64,000 bases of DNA from Buchnera aphidicola (Hyadaphis tataricae) (lineage in GTDB: Bacteria; Pseudomonadota; Gammaproteobacteria; Enterobacterales; Enterobacteriaceae), in the NCBI RefSeq assembly GCF_005081445.1, contig NZ_CP034873.1, positions 186,001-250,000 on the forward strand, in the 5' to 3' direction. The notes under the pieces were generated by a model. It searched no databases. It saw nothing but the letters and a program-made list of their open reading frames with translations, and was not told the DNA's origin. Shown one piece after another: positions 10,824 to 20,111 of this stretch (within the stretch, counting starts at the first letter, position 1; every line of letters starts with the position of its first letter). The position numbers and the translations under genes were made by a program.

Positions 10824-11496
10824 ATGAAAAAAAAATTATCTTGGTCAGATTTATTATATCTTGAGAAAAAAAAAATATTTTATCGATATAATGAAATTCC
10901 TTGCACAAGAACGTTTGAAAAAAGTGATTTATCCAAAGCAAAAAGATATTTTTAACGCTTTTTTGTTGACAAAATTTCATAATATTAAAGTTGTTATTCT
11001 TGGTCAAGATCCATATTTTTCTCAAAATCAGGCCCATGGCCTATCTTTTTCTGTTTCTAAGGGTTGTACTATACCAGCTTCTTTAAAAAATATATATAAA
11101 GAATTAAATGACGATTTTAAAAAACAACATGCATTTCAGCATGGATGTCTTAAAAATTGGGCAAATCAGGGTGTTTTTTTGTTAAACACTATTTTAACAG
11201 TAGAATCCAAAAAGCCCAACTCTCATAATAAGATAGGATGGAATATTTTTACCGATAAAGTTATTTCTATGATTAATTTATATAAGCGTTCTGTTGTTTT
11301 TTTACTTTGGGGAAAACAAGCTCAAAAAAAAGAAAAATTTATTAATACAAATAATCATTTTATTTTAAAAACTTCTCATCCTTCTCCATTATCAGTACAT
11401 CGAGGTTTTTTTGGTTGCAAGCACTTTTCTAAGACCAATAAACTGTTGATTCAAAATAAAATAAAGCCAATTGATTGGTTTATGCAGTCTAAATGA
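10824..11496 (+). CDS. ung: Uracil-DNA glycosylase, broken by a poly(A) frameshift
   Basis: Removes uracil from DNA as the first step of base excision repair. The ATG at 10824 opens MKKKLSWSDLLYLEKKK, which matches the E. coli Ung start (LTWHDVLAEEK). After a run of 10 As (10866-10875) that frame reaches a stop, while the homologous continuation YFIDIMKFLAQER lies in the next frame and runs to 11496. With 9 As the gene would encode an intact 223-aa protein. The downstream part keeps the catalytic GQDPY loop, HGLSFS, and HPSPLSVHRGFFG with the active-site His. An in-frame TTG at 10861 could in theory start a 211-aa product, but it would lack the conserved N-terminus. All catalytic motifs are intact, so rescue by polymerase slippage is plausible. 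Confidence 0.9.
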
Positions 11497-11570
11497 AACA
11501 CTATGGAAAAATTTTGAAACTTTCAAAAGATAAGTATGATTGCATTTTTTCTAATATATAGAACTCAATA

Positions 11571-12095
11571 TTATTTTTTAGCAATGGTTACGCGTGCTTT
11601 TCTTAAGACAGTTTTGTTTAATGTATATCCTTTTTTATTTACAAAAATAACATGATTTGGTGTTATTTCTGAAGATTTTTCATATAAAACAGCGTCGTGA
11701 ATTGTAGAATTAAATTCTTCGTTTTTTTTTCCTTCAAGATGTACTCCAAACTTAGTTATAGTGTTTAAAAAAGATTGCAAAGTTAACTGTATGCCCTCGA
11801 TTAAAGGTTTATGTTGTTCTTGAGATGTATCAAATAATGTTAAAATCTCTTCAAGAGAATCAATAATAGGAATTATTTTTTGAAAAAAAATTTCAGTATT
11901 ATTTATTTTTATTTCATTGGTTGTTTTTTCTATATTTTTTTTAAAATTATCTATATTAGCTAAATTTCGCAGCTTAATTTCTTGAATTTTTTTTTCATTG
12001 CATAGTATTTTCATTTTTAAATCTTGAATTGTGTTATTTGTGTTATCTATTTTTTCTTTAATCACGTGATTGTTAATTTGATCGTCATTTTTCAT
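11571..12095 (-). CDS. grpE: GrpE, nucleotide exchange factor of DnaK
   Basis: Releases ADP from DnaK and so drives the Hsp70 chaperone cycle. 174 aa: a long N-terminal coiled coil (about 20-70), then the conserved four-helix and beta-wing head with PIIDSLEEIL, IEGIQLTLQSFLNTITKFGV and the family C-terminus LRKARVTIAKK. The ATG at 12095 is chosen because AAAGG lies 9 bases upstream. A TTG further upstream would add 6 unsupported residues. A likely heat-shock promoter lies just upstream. It is convergent with ung. Confidence 0.95.
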   Translation of the reverse strand: MKNDDQINNHVIKEKIDNTNNTIQDLKMKILCNEKKIQEIKLRNLANIDNFKKNIEKTTNEIKINNTEIFFQKIIPIIDSLEEILTLFDTSQEQHKPLIEGIQLTLQSFLNTITKFGVHLEGKKNEEFNSTIHDAVLYEKSSEITPNHVIFVNKKGYTLNKTVLRKARVTIAKK

Positions 12096-12131
12096 GAATG
12101 ATAGCCTTTGCAATATTTTTAAATATGAATT

Positions 12132-12161
12132 TAATATAAGGTCTATAATTGATCTTTCAAG
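12132..12161 (-). promoter_or_regulatory. Putative sigma-32 promoter of grpE
   Basis: On the minus strand CTTGAA is followed, after about 14 bases, by CCTTATATTA, 36 bases before the grpE start codon. The -35 matches the sigma-32 consensus CTTGAA. The -10 keeps only part of CCCCAT. The gene is a classic heat-shock gene and the element is well placed, so this is an informed guess. Confidence 0.45.
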
Positions 12162-12213
12162 CTTTTTTTATATTATAATATAATATATTATTTTTTTTTG
12201 GAATGTTGATGTA

Positions 12214-13092
12214 ATGAAGCTACACTTTACTTGTATTGGTATTGTTGGATATCCACGTCATGAAAGCTCTTTAATCACACATAAAATACTTTATAAATGG
12301 TTGATAAAACATGGTTATAAAGTTTTTATCGAACAAACTATTGCTAAAACATTAAAATTACATAATGCTGATACTGCAACGTTAACAGAAATCGGAAAAT
12401 TTTGCGATTTGGCAATCATTATAGGGGGTGATGGAAATTTATTGTGTGCTGCACGTATTCTATCATTCTATAATATTAAAATTATTGGAATCAATAGAGG
12501 AAATTTAGGCTTTCTTACCGACTTAAGTCCTGAGAATGGATTAACAGCATTATCAGAAGTTTTATCTGGAGAATATATATTAGAAAATCGATTTTTGTTG
12601 GATGTACGGGTATGTCGAAAAAAAAACATTTCTCAATCTAATATAGCAATCAATGAAGTAGTTTTGCATACAAAAAATTTATCTCATATGATAGAATTTG
12701 AAGTATATATTGATGAAAAATTTGCGTTTTCTCAACGTGCAGATGGATTAATTATTTCTACTCCAACTGGTTCTACTGGTTATGCATTATCTGCTGGTGG
12801 TCCAATTGTAGCTACTTCTTTAAATGCTATTCTTTTGGTTCCGATGTTTCCACATACCTTATCTACACGTCCTTTAGTTATTCATAATGATAGTACAATT
12901 TGCTTGAGATTTTCTAATCTTGAAAAAAATTTAAAAATTAGTTGCGATAGTCAAATTTTTTTGAATGTTCGACAAGGTGAGTACGTCATCATTCGTCGTA
13001 GTGATTCTGTTTTAAACCTGATACATCCTAAAAATTATGATTACTTCAAAACTTTAACTGCAAAATTAGATTGGTATAAAAAATGTTTTTAA
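12214..13092 (+). CDS. nadK: NAD kinase
   Basis: Phosphorylates NAD to NADP, the only route to NADP in the cell. The 292 aa has exactly the E. coli length. The motifs GGDGNLL (ATP/NAD site), [20 protein letters not shown] and the second conserved stretch [18 protein letters not shown] are all present. The start aligns with the E. coli protein. It runs in the same direction as bamE, 82 bp downstream, and is divergent from grpE. Confidence 0.97.
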   Translation: MKLHFTCIGIVGYPRHESSLITHKILYKWLIKHGYKVFIEQTIAKTLKLHNADTATLTEIGKFCDLAIIIGGDGNLLCAARILSFYNIKIIGINRGNLGFLTDLSPENGLTALSEVLSGEYILENRFLLDVRVCRKKNISQSNIAINEVVLHTKNLSHMIEFEVYIDEKFAFSQRADGLIISTPTGSTGYALSAGGPIVATSLNAILLVPMFPHTLSTRPLVIHNDSTICLRFSNLEKNLKISCDSQIFLNVRQGEYVIIRRSDSVLNLIHPKNYDYFKTLTAKLDWYKKCF

Positions 13093-13174
13093 ATTAATAC
13101 AACATATTAATTGTTTGATTAGTTCAACTCATTGAGTTTTAATGATCATGTTTTTTTAAAAAATAGGGCATGTT

Positions 13175-13483
13175 ATGAATAATTATAGGAACATATTATT
13201 GATATTAATTTTTCTTTCTGGCTGTACAATATTAAATAAAAAATCATATGATGCTTATAATGTTGAAGCGTTATGTTTGACAAAAAATGATTTGAATCGC
13301 AATTATATTGGAATGACAAAGAAACAAATTATTTATATTCTTGGTGAGCCTATTATTTCTGATTCTTTCAATGACGTATATCATTATTATTTTTACAATC
13401 AAGATTCTAAAAATTTTACGCAAAAGCAATTGTTAAATTTATATTTTAAAGATGAAAAAGTTTTTAATATTGAAGTTCAATAA
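13175..13483 (+). CDS. bamE: Outer membrane assembly lipoprotein BamE (SmpA)
   Basis: Small lipoprotein of the BAM complex that helps insert outer membrane proteins. The 102 aa begins with a signal peptide and a clear lipobox, FLSGC (Cys17 would be lipidated). The BamE fold follows with NYIGMTKKQIIYILGEPIIS, which matches the conserved GMT...LG.P core. The protein lacks the short E. coli C-terminal tail. An AGGG-like site precedes the ATG. It lies convergent with the tmRNA gene, which starts 32 bases beyond. Confidence 0.92.
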   Translation: MNNYRNILLILIFLSGCTILNKKSYDAYNVEALCLTKNDLNRNYIGMTKKQIIYILGEPIISDSFNDVYHYYFYNQDSKNFTQKQLLNLYFKDEKVFNIEVQ

Positions 13484-13515
13484 TTAATTGTTTGTGTTTT
13501 TTTAAAATATTTTTT

Positions 13516-13885
13516 TGGAGCTGGCGGGATTTGAACCCGCGTCCAAAATTTCTACGAGAACAAAGTACTACATGCTTAGTTTTTTCTATTTTTACGTTCA
13601 TTACCTAATATGAAAAAACGATTTTAGGTATATAGCTTGAACTAGAATTACGCATGAAATCGATCAAGCACGATTTTCATGTTGTTCTCTTAAAATATGA
13701 CTTTCCGATTTCCTTTTTCAAGAGAAAAGAATCAGGAGGAAAGGCTTTAAACAGTTTTTTAAGCGGCTAAAGCGTAGTTTTGATTATTTTTTGCAACTAT
13801 TTTTTTACGGTTTTTATCGAGGCAAACCGTCCCTCGGCATGCACTTTATTATGTGGATAATTTTGTCAAATCCAAAAACAGCCCC
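13516..13885 (-). ncRNA. ssrA: Transfer-messenger RNA (tmRNA)
   Basis: The tmRNA rescues stalled ribosomes. The 5' end GGGGCTG pairs with CAGCTCC near the 3' end to form the acceptor stem. The TΨC arm reads GGGTTCAAATCCC. The block GTGCATGCCGAGGGACGG matches the conserved pseudoknot 1 region of enterobacterial tmRNA. After the discriminator A the genome reads AAAAA, so the terminal CCA is not encoded and must be added by the CCA-adding enzyme. The ends are placed by comparison with E. coli tmRNA. SmpB is not in this window. Confidence 0.96.
13760..13795 (-). other. tmRNA proteolysis-tag reading frame
   Basis: The resume codon GCA follows TAGTT. The frame encodes AKNNQNYALAA and then TAA. The last six residues, NYALAA, match the E. 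coli tag (ANDENYALAA), so the ClpXP-type degron LAA is kept, while the first part is Lys/Asn-rich and one residue longer. Confidence 0.9.
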
Positions 13886-13991
13886 TTATTTTTTAAATTA
13901 TTATTACAAATAATAAAAGACTTGTCTATTGATTATTAATAAATATATTTTAAAATTATCATAATACAACATTTTAAAGGAAATACTAAAT

Positions 13992-14324
13992 ATGAACACT
14001 ATTGAAAAAATAAAAAAACAAATTAAAGAAAATATGATTTTAATATATATGAAAGGAACTCCGCAATCTCCTAGTTGTGGTTTTTCTGCGCAAGCAGTGC
14101 AAGCATTATCATCTTTTGGTGAAAAATTTGCTTACGTAGATGTCTTAGAAAATACAGATATTAGAAACGAATTACCAAAATATGCAAATTGGCCAACCTT
14201 TCCACAATTATGGGTAGATGGTCAATTAGTTGGTGGTTGTAGTATTATTTTAGACATGTTAGAAAATGGTTCTTTAAAAAAATTAATATTGAATACTGTA
14301 AAAAAATATAAAAAAGAATTATAA
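13992..14324 (+). CDS. grxD: Monothiol glutaredoxin, Grx4 type
   Basis: A CGFS-type glutaredoxin that carries or transfers [2Fe-2S] clusters rather than reducing disulfides. The active site is SPSCGFSAQ with Cys29. YMKGTP before it, WPTFPQLWVDGQLVGGC and the glutathione-binding residues after it are family marks. At 110 aa it is about the E. coli length (115). An AAAGGA site precedes the ATG. With ErpA it forms the iron-sulfur cluster delivery set seen here. Confidence 0.95.
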   Translation: MNTIEKIKKQIKENMILIYMKGTPQSPSCGFSAQAVQALSSFGEKFAYVDVLENTDIRNELPKYANWPTFPQLWVDGQLVGGCSIILDMLENGSLKKLILNTVKKYKKEL

Positions 14325-14352
14325 AAATGTAAATATAGCAATATTTAGTCAT

Positions 14353-14413
14353 CTAATATGACATCATATGAATGATAATTATACTTTCTTTATTATTCAA
14401 TATGTCATATTAG
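14353..14413. terminator. Long inverted repeat between grxD and rnt
   Basis: CTAATATGACA (14353-14363) is the exact reverse complement of TGTCATATTAG (14403-14413). The bases inside (CATATGAATGATAA / TTATTATTCAATATG) continue the pairing with small bulges. It lies between convergent genes and overlaps the last codons of rnt as read. It could be a bidirectional terminator. No long T run follows it. Confidence 0.45.
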
Positions 14414-15082
14414 TTTGATATGACAACATATGTTATTTTTTTTTTTTATTTTTTTTAAAGGCCAACCGCCCAAACGTTTCCAACGATTTACTAATTCACA
14501 AAAAAGATTTGCAGTCTGTAAAGTATCATAAAGAGCTGAATGAGCCTGATTATTATCGAATGTTAAACCTATAGCTTTGCATGCTTTAGCTAAAACAGTT
14601 TGTCCTAATACTAAACCACTCAATGCAGCTGTATCAAATGTTACAAAAGGATGAAACGGGTTGTTTTTTACGTTTGCTCTCTGTATTGCAGACATTAAAA
14701 AATTATGATCAAAATTAGCATTATGTGCGACGACAATACTCTTTGTGCAACCTTGTATTTTCATACCCTTATTAACTAAATCTAGTATTGAATTGATTGC
14801 TACTTCTTCGCTAATAGCGCCACGTAATGGATTAAAAGGATCAATTTTGTTAAAAGCGATTGCATCAGAATTGATAACAGAACCTTTAAAAGGTTGAATG
14901 TGAAAATGTAATGTTTCTTCTTTATGTAACCATCCTAATGCATCCATTTTTAATGTTATTATGGCAATTTCTAATAATGCATCAGTTTTGGCATTAAATC
15001 CTGCTGTTTCGATATCCACAACAACAGGATAAAAAGTACGAAATCGATCACTTAATAAATTGAACTCTTTATTTGTAGACAT
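14405..15082 (-). CDS. rnt: Ribonuclease T
   Basis: DEDD-family 3'-5' exonuclease that trims the 3' ends of tRNAs and other stable RNAs. 225 aa, with the Exo I motif [29 protein letters not shown] for Exo II and [11 protein letters not shown] for Exo III with its catalytic His and Asp. The ATG at 15082 is chosen over an upstream TTG. Homology ends at GGWPL. The tail beyond it ([16 protein letters not shown]) is not family-like and crosses a 12-A tract and part of a hairpin. With one more A in the tract the protein would stop at 216 aa, against 215 in E. coli. Confidence 0.95.
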   Translation of the reverse strand: MSTNKEFNLLSDRFRTFYPVVVDIETAGFNAKTDALLEIAIITLKMDALGWLHKEETLHFHIQPFKGSVINSDAIAFNKIDPFNPLRGAISEEVAINSILDLVNKGMKIQGCTKSIVVAHNANFDHNFLMSAIQRANVKNNPFHPFVTFDTAALSGLVLGQTVLAKACKAIGLTFDNNQAHSALYDTLQTANLFCELVNRWKRLGGWPLKKIKKKNNICCHIKLI

Positions 15083-15387
15083 CAAAATCTCAGTTTTATA
15101 AAAATCTTTCTGTTTAATCGAGTTATGTTTTTTAAATTTAATATATATTTTAAAAACATGATAAATTAAACATATTATATAAATATATATTTTAAAATTT
15201 TATTAATTAGAACGACCAAAAAATATGTTATATTTTTTATAATCAAAAATTTAAATATAAATTTAACATGTATAATAGTTGTTACTAATCATTTAATTAG
15301 TGTACTATATTTTTAATTTTTTTTTAAAGATTAAATTTGTAATTTAAAATTTAATAATTTTTATCATTAATATATAAGGAAACTTAA
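15083..15387. other. AT-rich divergent spacer between rnt and sodA
   Basis: About 305 bases, almost only A and T, between divergently transcribed genes. It must hold both promoters, but no hexamer pair stands out against the AT background. An AAGGA ribosome binding site for sodA lies at its end. No gene remnant is recognisable. Confidence 0.6.
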
Positions 15388-16002
15388 ATGAGTTACAGTC
15401 TACCTATCTTGCCTTATGCATACAATGCTCTAGAACCTTTTTTTGATGAAAAAACTATGGAAATACATCATACTAAACATCATCAAAACTATATTAATAA
15501 TACCAATACTATTTTAAAAAATACTACTTTTTCTGATTTATCTACTGATGAATTAATTTCTATTTTTAACGAAATTGTTATAGATAATAAAGTTTTATTA
15601 AAAAATAATTTAGGAGGACATGTAAACCATAGTTTTTTTTGGAAAACATTAAAGTTAGGGATTGTTGTAACAAGTGATTTAAAAATAGAAATAGAAAAAC
15701 AATTTGGCAGTTTTGATCTGTTTAAAAAGCAATTTGAAGAAGTTGCTCTTAATCATTTTGGATCTGGTTGGATATGGTTAATCAAGAAAAATAGTGTACT
15801 ATCAATTGTGTCGACTATTAATCAAGATCATCCGTTAATGGAAGAATCTACATCTAAAAAATATGGTTTTCCTATTCTTGGTTTAGATGTTTGGGAGCAT
15901 GCGTATTATTTAAAATATCAAAATAGACGTTTAGATTATATTAATGCATTTTGGAACGTTGTTAATTGGGAAGTTGTTTCAGAACTTTTACAAAATAGTT
16001 AA
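15388..16002 (+). CDS. sodA: Superoxide dismutase, manganese type
   Basis: Converts superoxide to hydrogen peroxide and oxygen. 204 aa against 206 in E. coli SodA. The metal ligands are visible: His27 in MEIHHTKHH, the His of GHVNHSFFW, and Asp and His in LDVWEHAYY. The sequence follows the Mn enzyme (GGHVNHS, GSGWIWL). An AAGGA site is well placed before the ATG. It is probably transcribed alone, because a perfect hairpin follows 44 bp downstream. Confidence 0.96.
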   Translation: MSYSLPILPYAYNALEPFFDEKTMEIHHTKHHQNYINNTNTILKNTTFSDLSTDELISIFNEIVIDNKVLLKNNLGGHVNHSFFWKTLKLGIVVTSDLKIEIEKQFGSFDLFKKQFEEVALNHFGSGWIWLIKKNSVLSIVSTINQDHPLMEESTSKKYGFPILGLDVWEHAYYLKYQNRRLDYINAFWNVVNWEVVSELLQNS

Positions 16003-16046
16003 TTTTACTAGTATATAAAATATTAATTAGTAACAATAATGCATTC

Positions 16047-16080
16047 TTAAAAACATATAATGCATATTATATGTTTTTAA
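16047..16080 (+). terminator. Perfect 15-bp hairpin downstream of sodA
   Basis: TTAAAAACATATAAT, loop GCAT, ATTATATGTTTTTAA. The arms are perfectly complementary and the T5 run lies within the 3' arm. Its location just after sodA suggests a terminator, though the stem has only one GC pair per arm. Confidence 0.6.
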
Positions 16081-16127
16081 TTAGTGGTTAAAAATGAAAA
16101 TAATTGTTTTATTTAAAGGATATTTTT

Positions 16128-16676
16128 TTGAGTATCATTAAAATGATAGTAGGATTATCTAATCCAAAATTTCAATATCATGCGACACGTCATAATGTAG
16201 GTTCTTGGTTTGTTTATAGTTTAGCTCAACGTTATTGCACAATTTTAAAAGAAGAAAGGAAATTTTTTGGTTTTACCGCTCATTTTAAAGTAGAGTCTAA
16301 TGATATTAGATTGTTTGTTCCAAATATTTTTATGAATATAAATGGACAAGCAGTTTTGAAAATAGCTTCGTTTTATAACATTAATTTAAATGAAATATTA
16401 ATTGCACATGATGATTTAGAATTAAATTTTGGAATCAGTAAATTAAAATATAGTTATGGTCATAATGGTCATAATGGTTTAAGAAACGTTATTACTGTAT
16501 TTAAAAAAAAAATTAATTTTTATCGATGTAGAATTGGTATTGGTCGTCCTATTAATAAAAATGACATTTCTTCTTTTGTATTATCACCACCAAGTAAGAT
16601 AGAAAAAACATGCATTAAAAAATCTATTTTAGAAGCTATAGAAGTCGTGATCCATTCAGTAATTTTAAAAACTTAA
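16128..16676 (+). CDS. pth: Peptidyl-tRNA hydrolase
   Basis: Cleaves peptidyl-tRNA dropped from ribosomes and recycles the tRNA. About 182 aa. [15 protein letters not shown] with the catalytic His, [16 protein letters not shown] with the catalytic Asp, and [10 protein letters not shown] are all present. The TTG at 16128 is taken as start: AAAGGA lies 7 bases before it and its product, [13 protein letters not shown], fits the E. coli start MTIKLIVGLANP. The ATG at 16143 has no suitably placed ribosome binding site. ychF follows 39 bp later, the same pair as in E. coli. Confidence 0.94.
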   Translation: MSIIKMIVGLSNPKFQYHATRHNVGSWFVYSLAQRYCTILKEERKFFGFTAHFKVESNDIRLFVPNIFMNINGQAVLKIASFYNINLNEILIAHDDLELNFGISKLKYSYGHNGHNGLRNVITVFKKKINFYRCRIGIGRPINKNDISSFVLSPPSKIEKTCIKKSILEAIEVVIHSVILKT

Positions 16677-16715
16677 TTTTTATAAAAACTCTTTCCATAT
16701 TTAAGGTATACAAAA

Positions 16716-17804
16716 ATGGGTTTTAAATGTGGTATAATAGGATTGCCTAATGTTGGAAAATCCACTTTATTTAATCTTTTAACTAAAGGACATTCAGCAG
16801 TTGCTAACTTTCCATTTTGTACTATTCAACCAAATTTAGGTATTGTTTCAGTTTTTGATGAGCGTCTTGATAATATCGCAAATATTCTTTCTGCAAAAAA
16901 AATTGTACATGCATCTATAGAATTTGTCGATATTGCAGGTTTGGTTCAAGGCGCGTCTAAGGGAGAGGGATTAGGAAATCAATTCTTAAGCAATATAAGG
17001 CAAACTCAAGCTATTGCTCATGTTGTTCGCTGTTTTAAAGAAGATAATATCACTCATATTTATAATGAAGTCAACCCTGAAAAAGATGTAGATATTATTA
17101 ATACTGAACTGATATTATCCGATTTTGAATTATGTGAAAAAGCGTTATCAACATTACAAAAAAAATGTAATTTGAATGATAAAAATATAGAAAATAAAAT
17201 AAATATTTTACAAAAATGTCTTAATCATTTAAAAAAATGTTTGATGTTAAAAAATCTTGGTCTAAATTTAGATGAACAAAAAATTGTTAGTTATTTAAAT
17301 TTTTTAACTTTAAAACCTACTATGTATATAGCTAACATTAATGAAAAAACAGCATCGCGTGTTTTTTTAACACAATTAAAAAAAATAGCTTCTAAAGACA
17401 ATTCAATAGTTATTCCTATTTTTGCAAATTTAGAATTAGATTTAATCAAGATGCATATTAGAGAACAAATATCTTTTATGAAAGCATTTAATATCAAAAA
17501 TTTGGGTTTGAAAAGTATTGTTACGTCTGGGTATAAATTGTTAAATTTAATTACTTTTTTTACTGCTGGTGTTAAAGAAGTTCGCGCTTGGCCTATTTTG
17601 AATGGTAGCACTAGTCTGGAAGCGGCTCGTAAGATACATACTGATTTTAGTAAGGGTTTTATTAGAGTGAATATTATTAAATATAACGATTTCATTAAGT
17701 ATAAGAGTGAAGTAAAAATTAAAGAAATGGGAAAATTTAAAACAGAAGGAAAAAACTACATAATAGAAGATGGAGATGTTGCACATTTTTTATTTAATGT
17801 TTAA
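16716..17804 (+). CDS. ychF: YchF/OLA1-type ribosome-binding ATPase
   Basis: Member of the Obg-related P-loop family that binds ribosomes and prefers ATP. 362 aa, against 363 in E. coli. GLPNVGKSTLFN is the Walker A motif, NFPFCTIQPN is switch I, and DIAGLVQGASKGEGLGNQFL is the G3 region. A coiled-coil insertion follows (about 130-190), and a C-terminal TGS domain ends with EDGDVAHFLFNV. Transcribed with pth, and ended by a strong terminator. Confidence 0.97.
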   Translation: MGFKCGIIGLPNVGKSTLFNLLTKGHSAVANFPFCTIQPNLGIVSVFDERLDNIANILSAKKIVHASIEFVDIAGLVQGASKGEGLGNQFLSNIRQTQAIAHVVRCFKEDNITHIYNEVNPEKDVDIINTELILSDFELCEKALSTLQKKCNLNDKNIENKINILQKCLNHLKKCLMLKNLGLNLDEQKIVSYLNFLTLKPTMYIANINEKTASRVFLTQLKKIASKDNSIVIPIFANLELDLIKMHIREQISFMKAFNIKNLGLKSIVTSGYKLLNLITFFTAGVKEVRAWPILNGSTSLEAARKIHTDFSKGFIRVNIIKYNDFIKYKSEVKIKEMGKFKTEGKNYIIEDGDVAHFLFNV

Positions 17805-17831
17805 CAATAATCATTGTACATTAAAGTCTTT

Positions 17832-17866
17832 TAGAGAGGAAAATCATTGATCCTCTCTATTTTTTT
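17832..17866 (+). terminator. Rho-independent terminator of pth-ychF
   Basis: TAGAGAGGA, a 10-base loop, then TCCTCTCTA followed directly by seven Ts (17860-17866). It is a perfect 9-bp stem and one of the few GC-containing hairpins here. It lies between convergent ychF and thrC and could also help to end thrC transcription. Confidence 0.9.
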
Positions 17867-17868
17867 GT

Positions 17869-19158
17869 TTATTCTTTTATTAAAAATTGTTTTAATTTTT
17901 TAAAATCAGGATTCATGTTATGCGATAAAAATGGTAAATTAATTGTATTTTTTAGTTCCTGAGGTAAGACAATGTTATTATTTAATATTTGTTCTACAGT
18001 ATTTTTAAATTTTGCAGGATGTGCAGTACCTAAAAATAATCCAAATTCATCTTTTTTCAGTTGATTTTTTAATATTCTGTATGCTATTGCTGCATGTGGT
18101 TCAGAAACATAACCCAATTCAAATAATTCTTGTAATGTGTTTTTTGTTACTTCATCTGATACGCTGCCAAACCTTAGTTCTTTTAAATTCCATTTTTTTC
18201 TTTGAAATAGTTCTTGTATTCTAGGCCAATTATTAGGTTGACTAATGTCCATAGCATTAGAAATTGTAGATACTGTTTTTTTGGGTTGCCATTGACCATT
18301 CTGAAGAAATCTTGGTACTGTATCATTGCTATTCGTACATGCTATGAATGATTTAATTGGTAAGCCAAGAGATTTAGCAAGTAATCCTGCTGTTAAATTA
18401 CCAAAGTTACCACAAGGTACCGCTATGACTAAATTGTTTCTTTTTTCTTTTGGAAGCAAAGAAAATGCTTCAAAATAATAACATATTTGTGCTAATAATC
18501 TACTGATATTAATGGAATTAGCAGAATTTAATCCTATAGAATTTTTTAGTTTTTTATCATTAAATGCTTCTTTAACTAATTTTTGACAATCATCAAAACT
18601 TCCATTAATAGATATAGTTTTAATATTTTTTCCAAGAGTGCAAAAAAGTTTTTCTTGCAATGCGCTAATTTTCCCTTTTGGGTATAAAATTACAACTCGC
18701 ACATTTTTCATACCGTAAAAAGCGTGTGCTACTGCAGCGCCGGTATCACCAGACGTAGCAGTTAAAATCGTGACTAAATCGTTATTTTTATTCATTGAGA
18801 AAATCATTTGCGCCATAAAACGCGCACCAAAATCTTTGAATGCTAATGTAGGGCCATGAAATAATTCAAAACAGCTTATTGTTTTTGTGATTGATTTAAG
18901 TAATGGATATTTAAATGAAAAAGCTTTTTTTACATGTATATATAGTTGTTCTTTAGATATTTCATTATAAATGAATTTAGAAAGTATTTCAGTACTGCGA
19001 GTAATAAAGTCCATTTTTAATATTTCTGATAAGTCTTTTAGTTTTATTACAGGTAATTTTACTGGAAAAAATAATCCTTGTTGTTGTCCTAGACCTAATT
19101 TTACTGCTGTTTCAAAATTTACTTCTTCATCGTGATTTTTTAAGTTATAAAGTCTCAT
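17869..19158 (-). CDS. thrC: Threonine synthase
   Basis: PLP enzyme that turns O-phosphohomoserine into threonine, the last step of the pathway. 429 aa, against 428 in E. coli. FHGPTLAFKDFGARFM carries the Schiff-base lysine. TATSGDTGAAVAHAF, the phosphate-binding PCGNFGNLTAG loop and LGTAHPAKF are conserved. It starts 3 bases after thrB ends, and its ribosome binding site (GGATG) lies at the thrB stop, a sign of translational coupling. Confidence 0.98.
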   Translation of the reverse strand: MRLYNLKNHDEEVNFETAVKLGLGQQQGLFFPVKLPVIKLKDLSEILKMDFITRSTEILSKFIYNEISKEQLYIHVKKAFSFKYPLLKSITKTISCFELFHGPTLAFKDFGARFMAQMIFSMNKNNDLVTILTATSGDTGAAVAHAFYGMKNVRVVILYPKGKISALQEKLFCTLGKNIKTISINGSFDDCQKLVKEAFNDKKLKNSIGLNSANSINISRLLAQICYYFEAFSLLPKEKRNNLVIAVPCGNFGNLTAGLLAKSLGLPIKSFIACTNSNDTVPRFLQNGQWQPKKTVSTISNAMDISQPNNWPRIQELFQRKKWNLKELRFGSVSDEVTKNTLQELFELGYVSEPHAAIAYRILKNQLKKDEFGLFLGTAHPAKFKNTVEQILNNNIVLPQELKNTINLPFLSHNMNPDFKKLKQFLIKE

Positions 19159-19161
19159 TTT

Positions 19162-20091
19162 TCATCCTATCTTACGTGCACCATGTAAGTCTAAAACACA
19201 AATATGAACAAATCCTGTTTTATTTTGTAGATAATTATTTTTTAACCAATATGATATTTCTTTTGCGATTGTAATATTGTTAGCGACAGCAAAAACAGTA
19301 GGACCGGATCCTGATATACCGAAACTGATAGCCCCTATTGATTTTATTATTTTTTTAGTTTTTAAAAAATTTGGCAAGAGTTTAATGCGATAAGGTTCTG
19401 CTATAAAATCTTGCATTAATCGTGCGGCTAAAATAGGTTGTTGACTATATGATGCATGAATAAAACCTGAAAGATAACGACTGTTTTTAATGCAAATTTC
19501 TTTGCTATATGTGTTGGGTAAAATTTGTCTCGCTTGAGCTGTAGAAACTTTAATTCCTGGCCAAGCTATAATCCAAAACCAGTTTTTAAAACTAGGTATT
19601 TTTTGGCTTATGATTTTTTTATCTTCTAATATTAATTGCAGTCCTCCAAGATAGGAAGGAGCAACATTATCGTAATGTACACTGCCTGAAATTTCACCTT
19701 CTATCTGTCCCATTAGCAATAATAAATCTTTTTTATTTAAAGGGTTATTGCAAAACTCATTGAGTGCAACCAATGTCGCAACAACTGAACATGCGCTAGA
19801 ACCTAATCCTGATCCGATTGGCATGTTTTTTTCAAGAATAATGGATACTGCAATATTTTTTTTTGTAATTTGACAAAATTTTGACCAGCATTTCCAAACA
19901 ATGTTTTCTTTAGTGTTTTCAGGTAACCTGTCAGCAAAAATACCTTTATTAATTAATTCGAATTCTTTTGATGATTTAATCGTTATTAGATCTCCTAAAA
20001 AAGATCCATTTATAGGTTGAATTGCAGCACCTAAAATATCAAAGCCTACTCCAACGTTACCAATAGAAGCAGGTGCATAGATTTTAATCAT
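19162..20091 (-). CDS. thrB: Homoserine kinase
   Basis: GHMP-family kinase making O-phosphohomoserine from homoserine. 309 aa against 310 in E. coli. [16 protein letters not shown] at the start, the ATP-binding [16 protein letters not shown] motif, and [13 protein letters not shown] near the end are the three GHMP motifs. It is the middle gene of thrA-thrB-thrC, 20 bp after thrA. All three genes of the operon are intact, consistent with supply of the essential amino acid threonine to the host. Confidence 0.98.
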   Translation of the reverse strand: MIKIYAPASIGNVGVGFDILGAAIQPINGSFLGDLITIKSSKEFELINKGIFADRLPENTKENIVWKCWSKFCQITKKNIAVSIILEKNMPIGSGLGSSACSVVATLVALNEFCNNPLNKKDLLLLMGQIEGEISGSVHYDNVAPSYLGGLQLILEDKKIISQKIPSFKNWFWIIAWPGIKVSTAQARQILPNTYSKEICIKNSRYLSGFIHASYSQQPILAARLMQDFIAEPYRIKLLPNFLKTKKIIKSIGAISFGISGSGPTVFAVANNITIAKEISYWLKNNYLQNKTGFVHICVLDLHGARKIG

Positions 20092-20111
20092 TATTGTTAT
20101 GTTCCTGACGA

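Noticed and set aside
10768..11037. An 89-codon minus-strand frame over the start of ung
   Set aside because: Phe/Ile/Lys-rich and antisense to the Ung-like region. No signs of a gene.
12096..12113. TTG start six codons upstream for grpE
   Set aside because: The added residues are not conserved and the ribosome binding site AAAGG falls inside this extension, which favours the ATG at 12095.
17291..17786. Two open frames antisense to ychF
   Set aside because: Both are shadows of the well conserved ychF coding sequence, with no ribosome binding site or family likeness.
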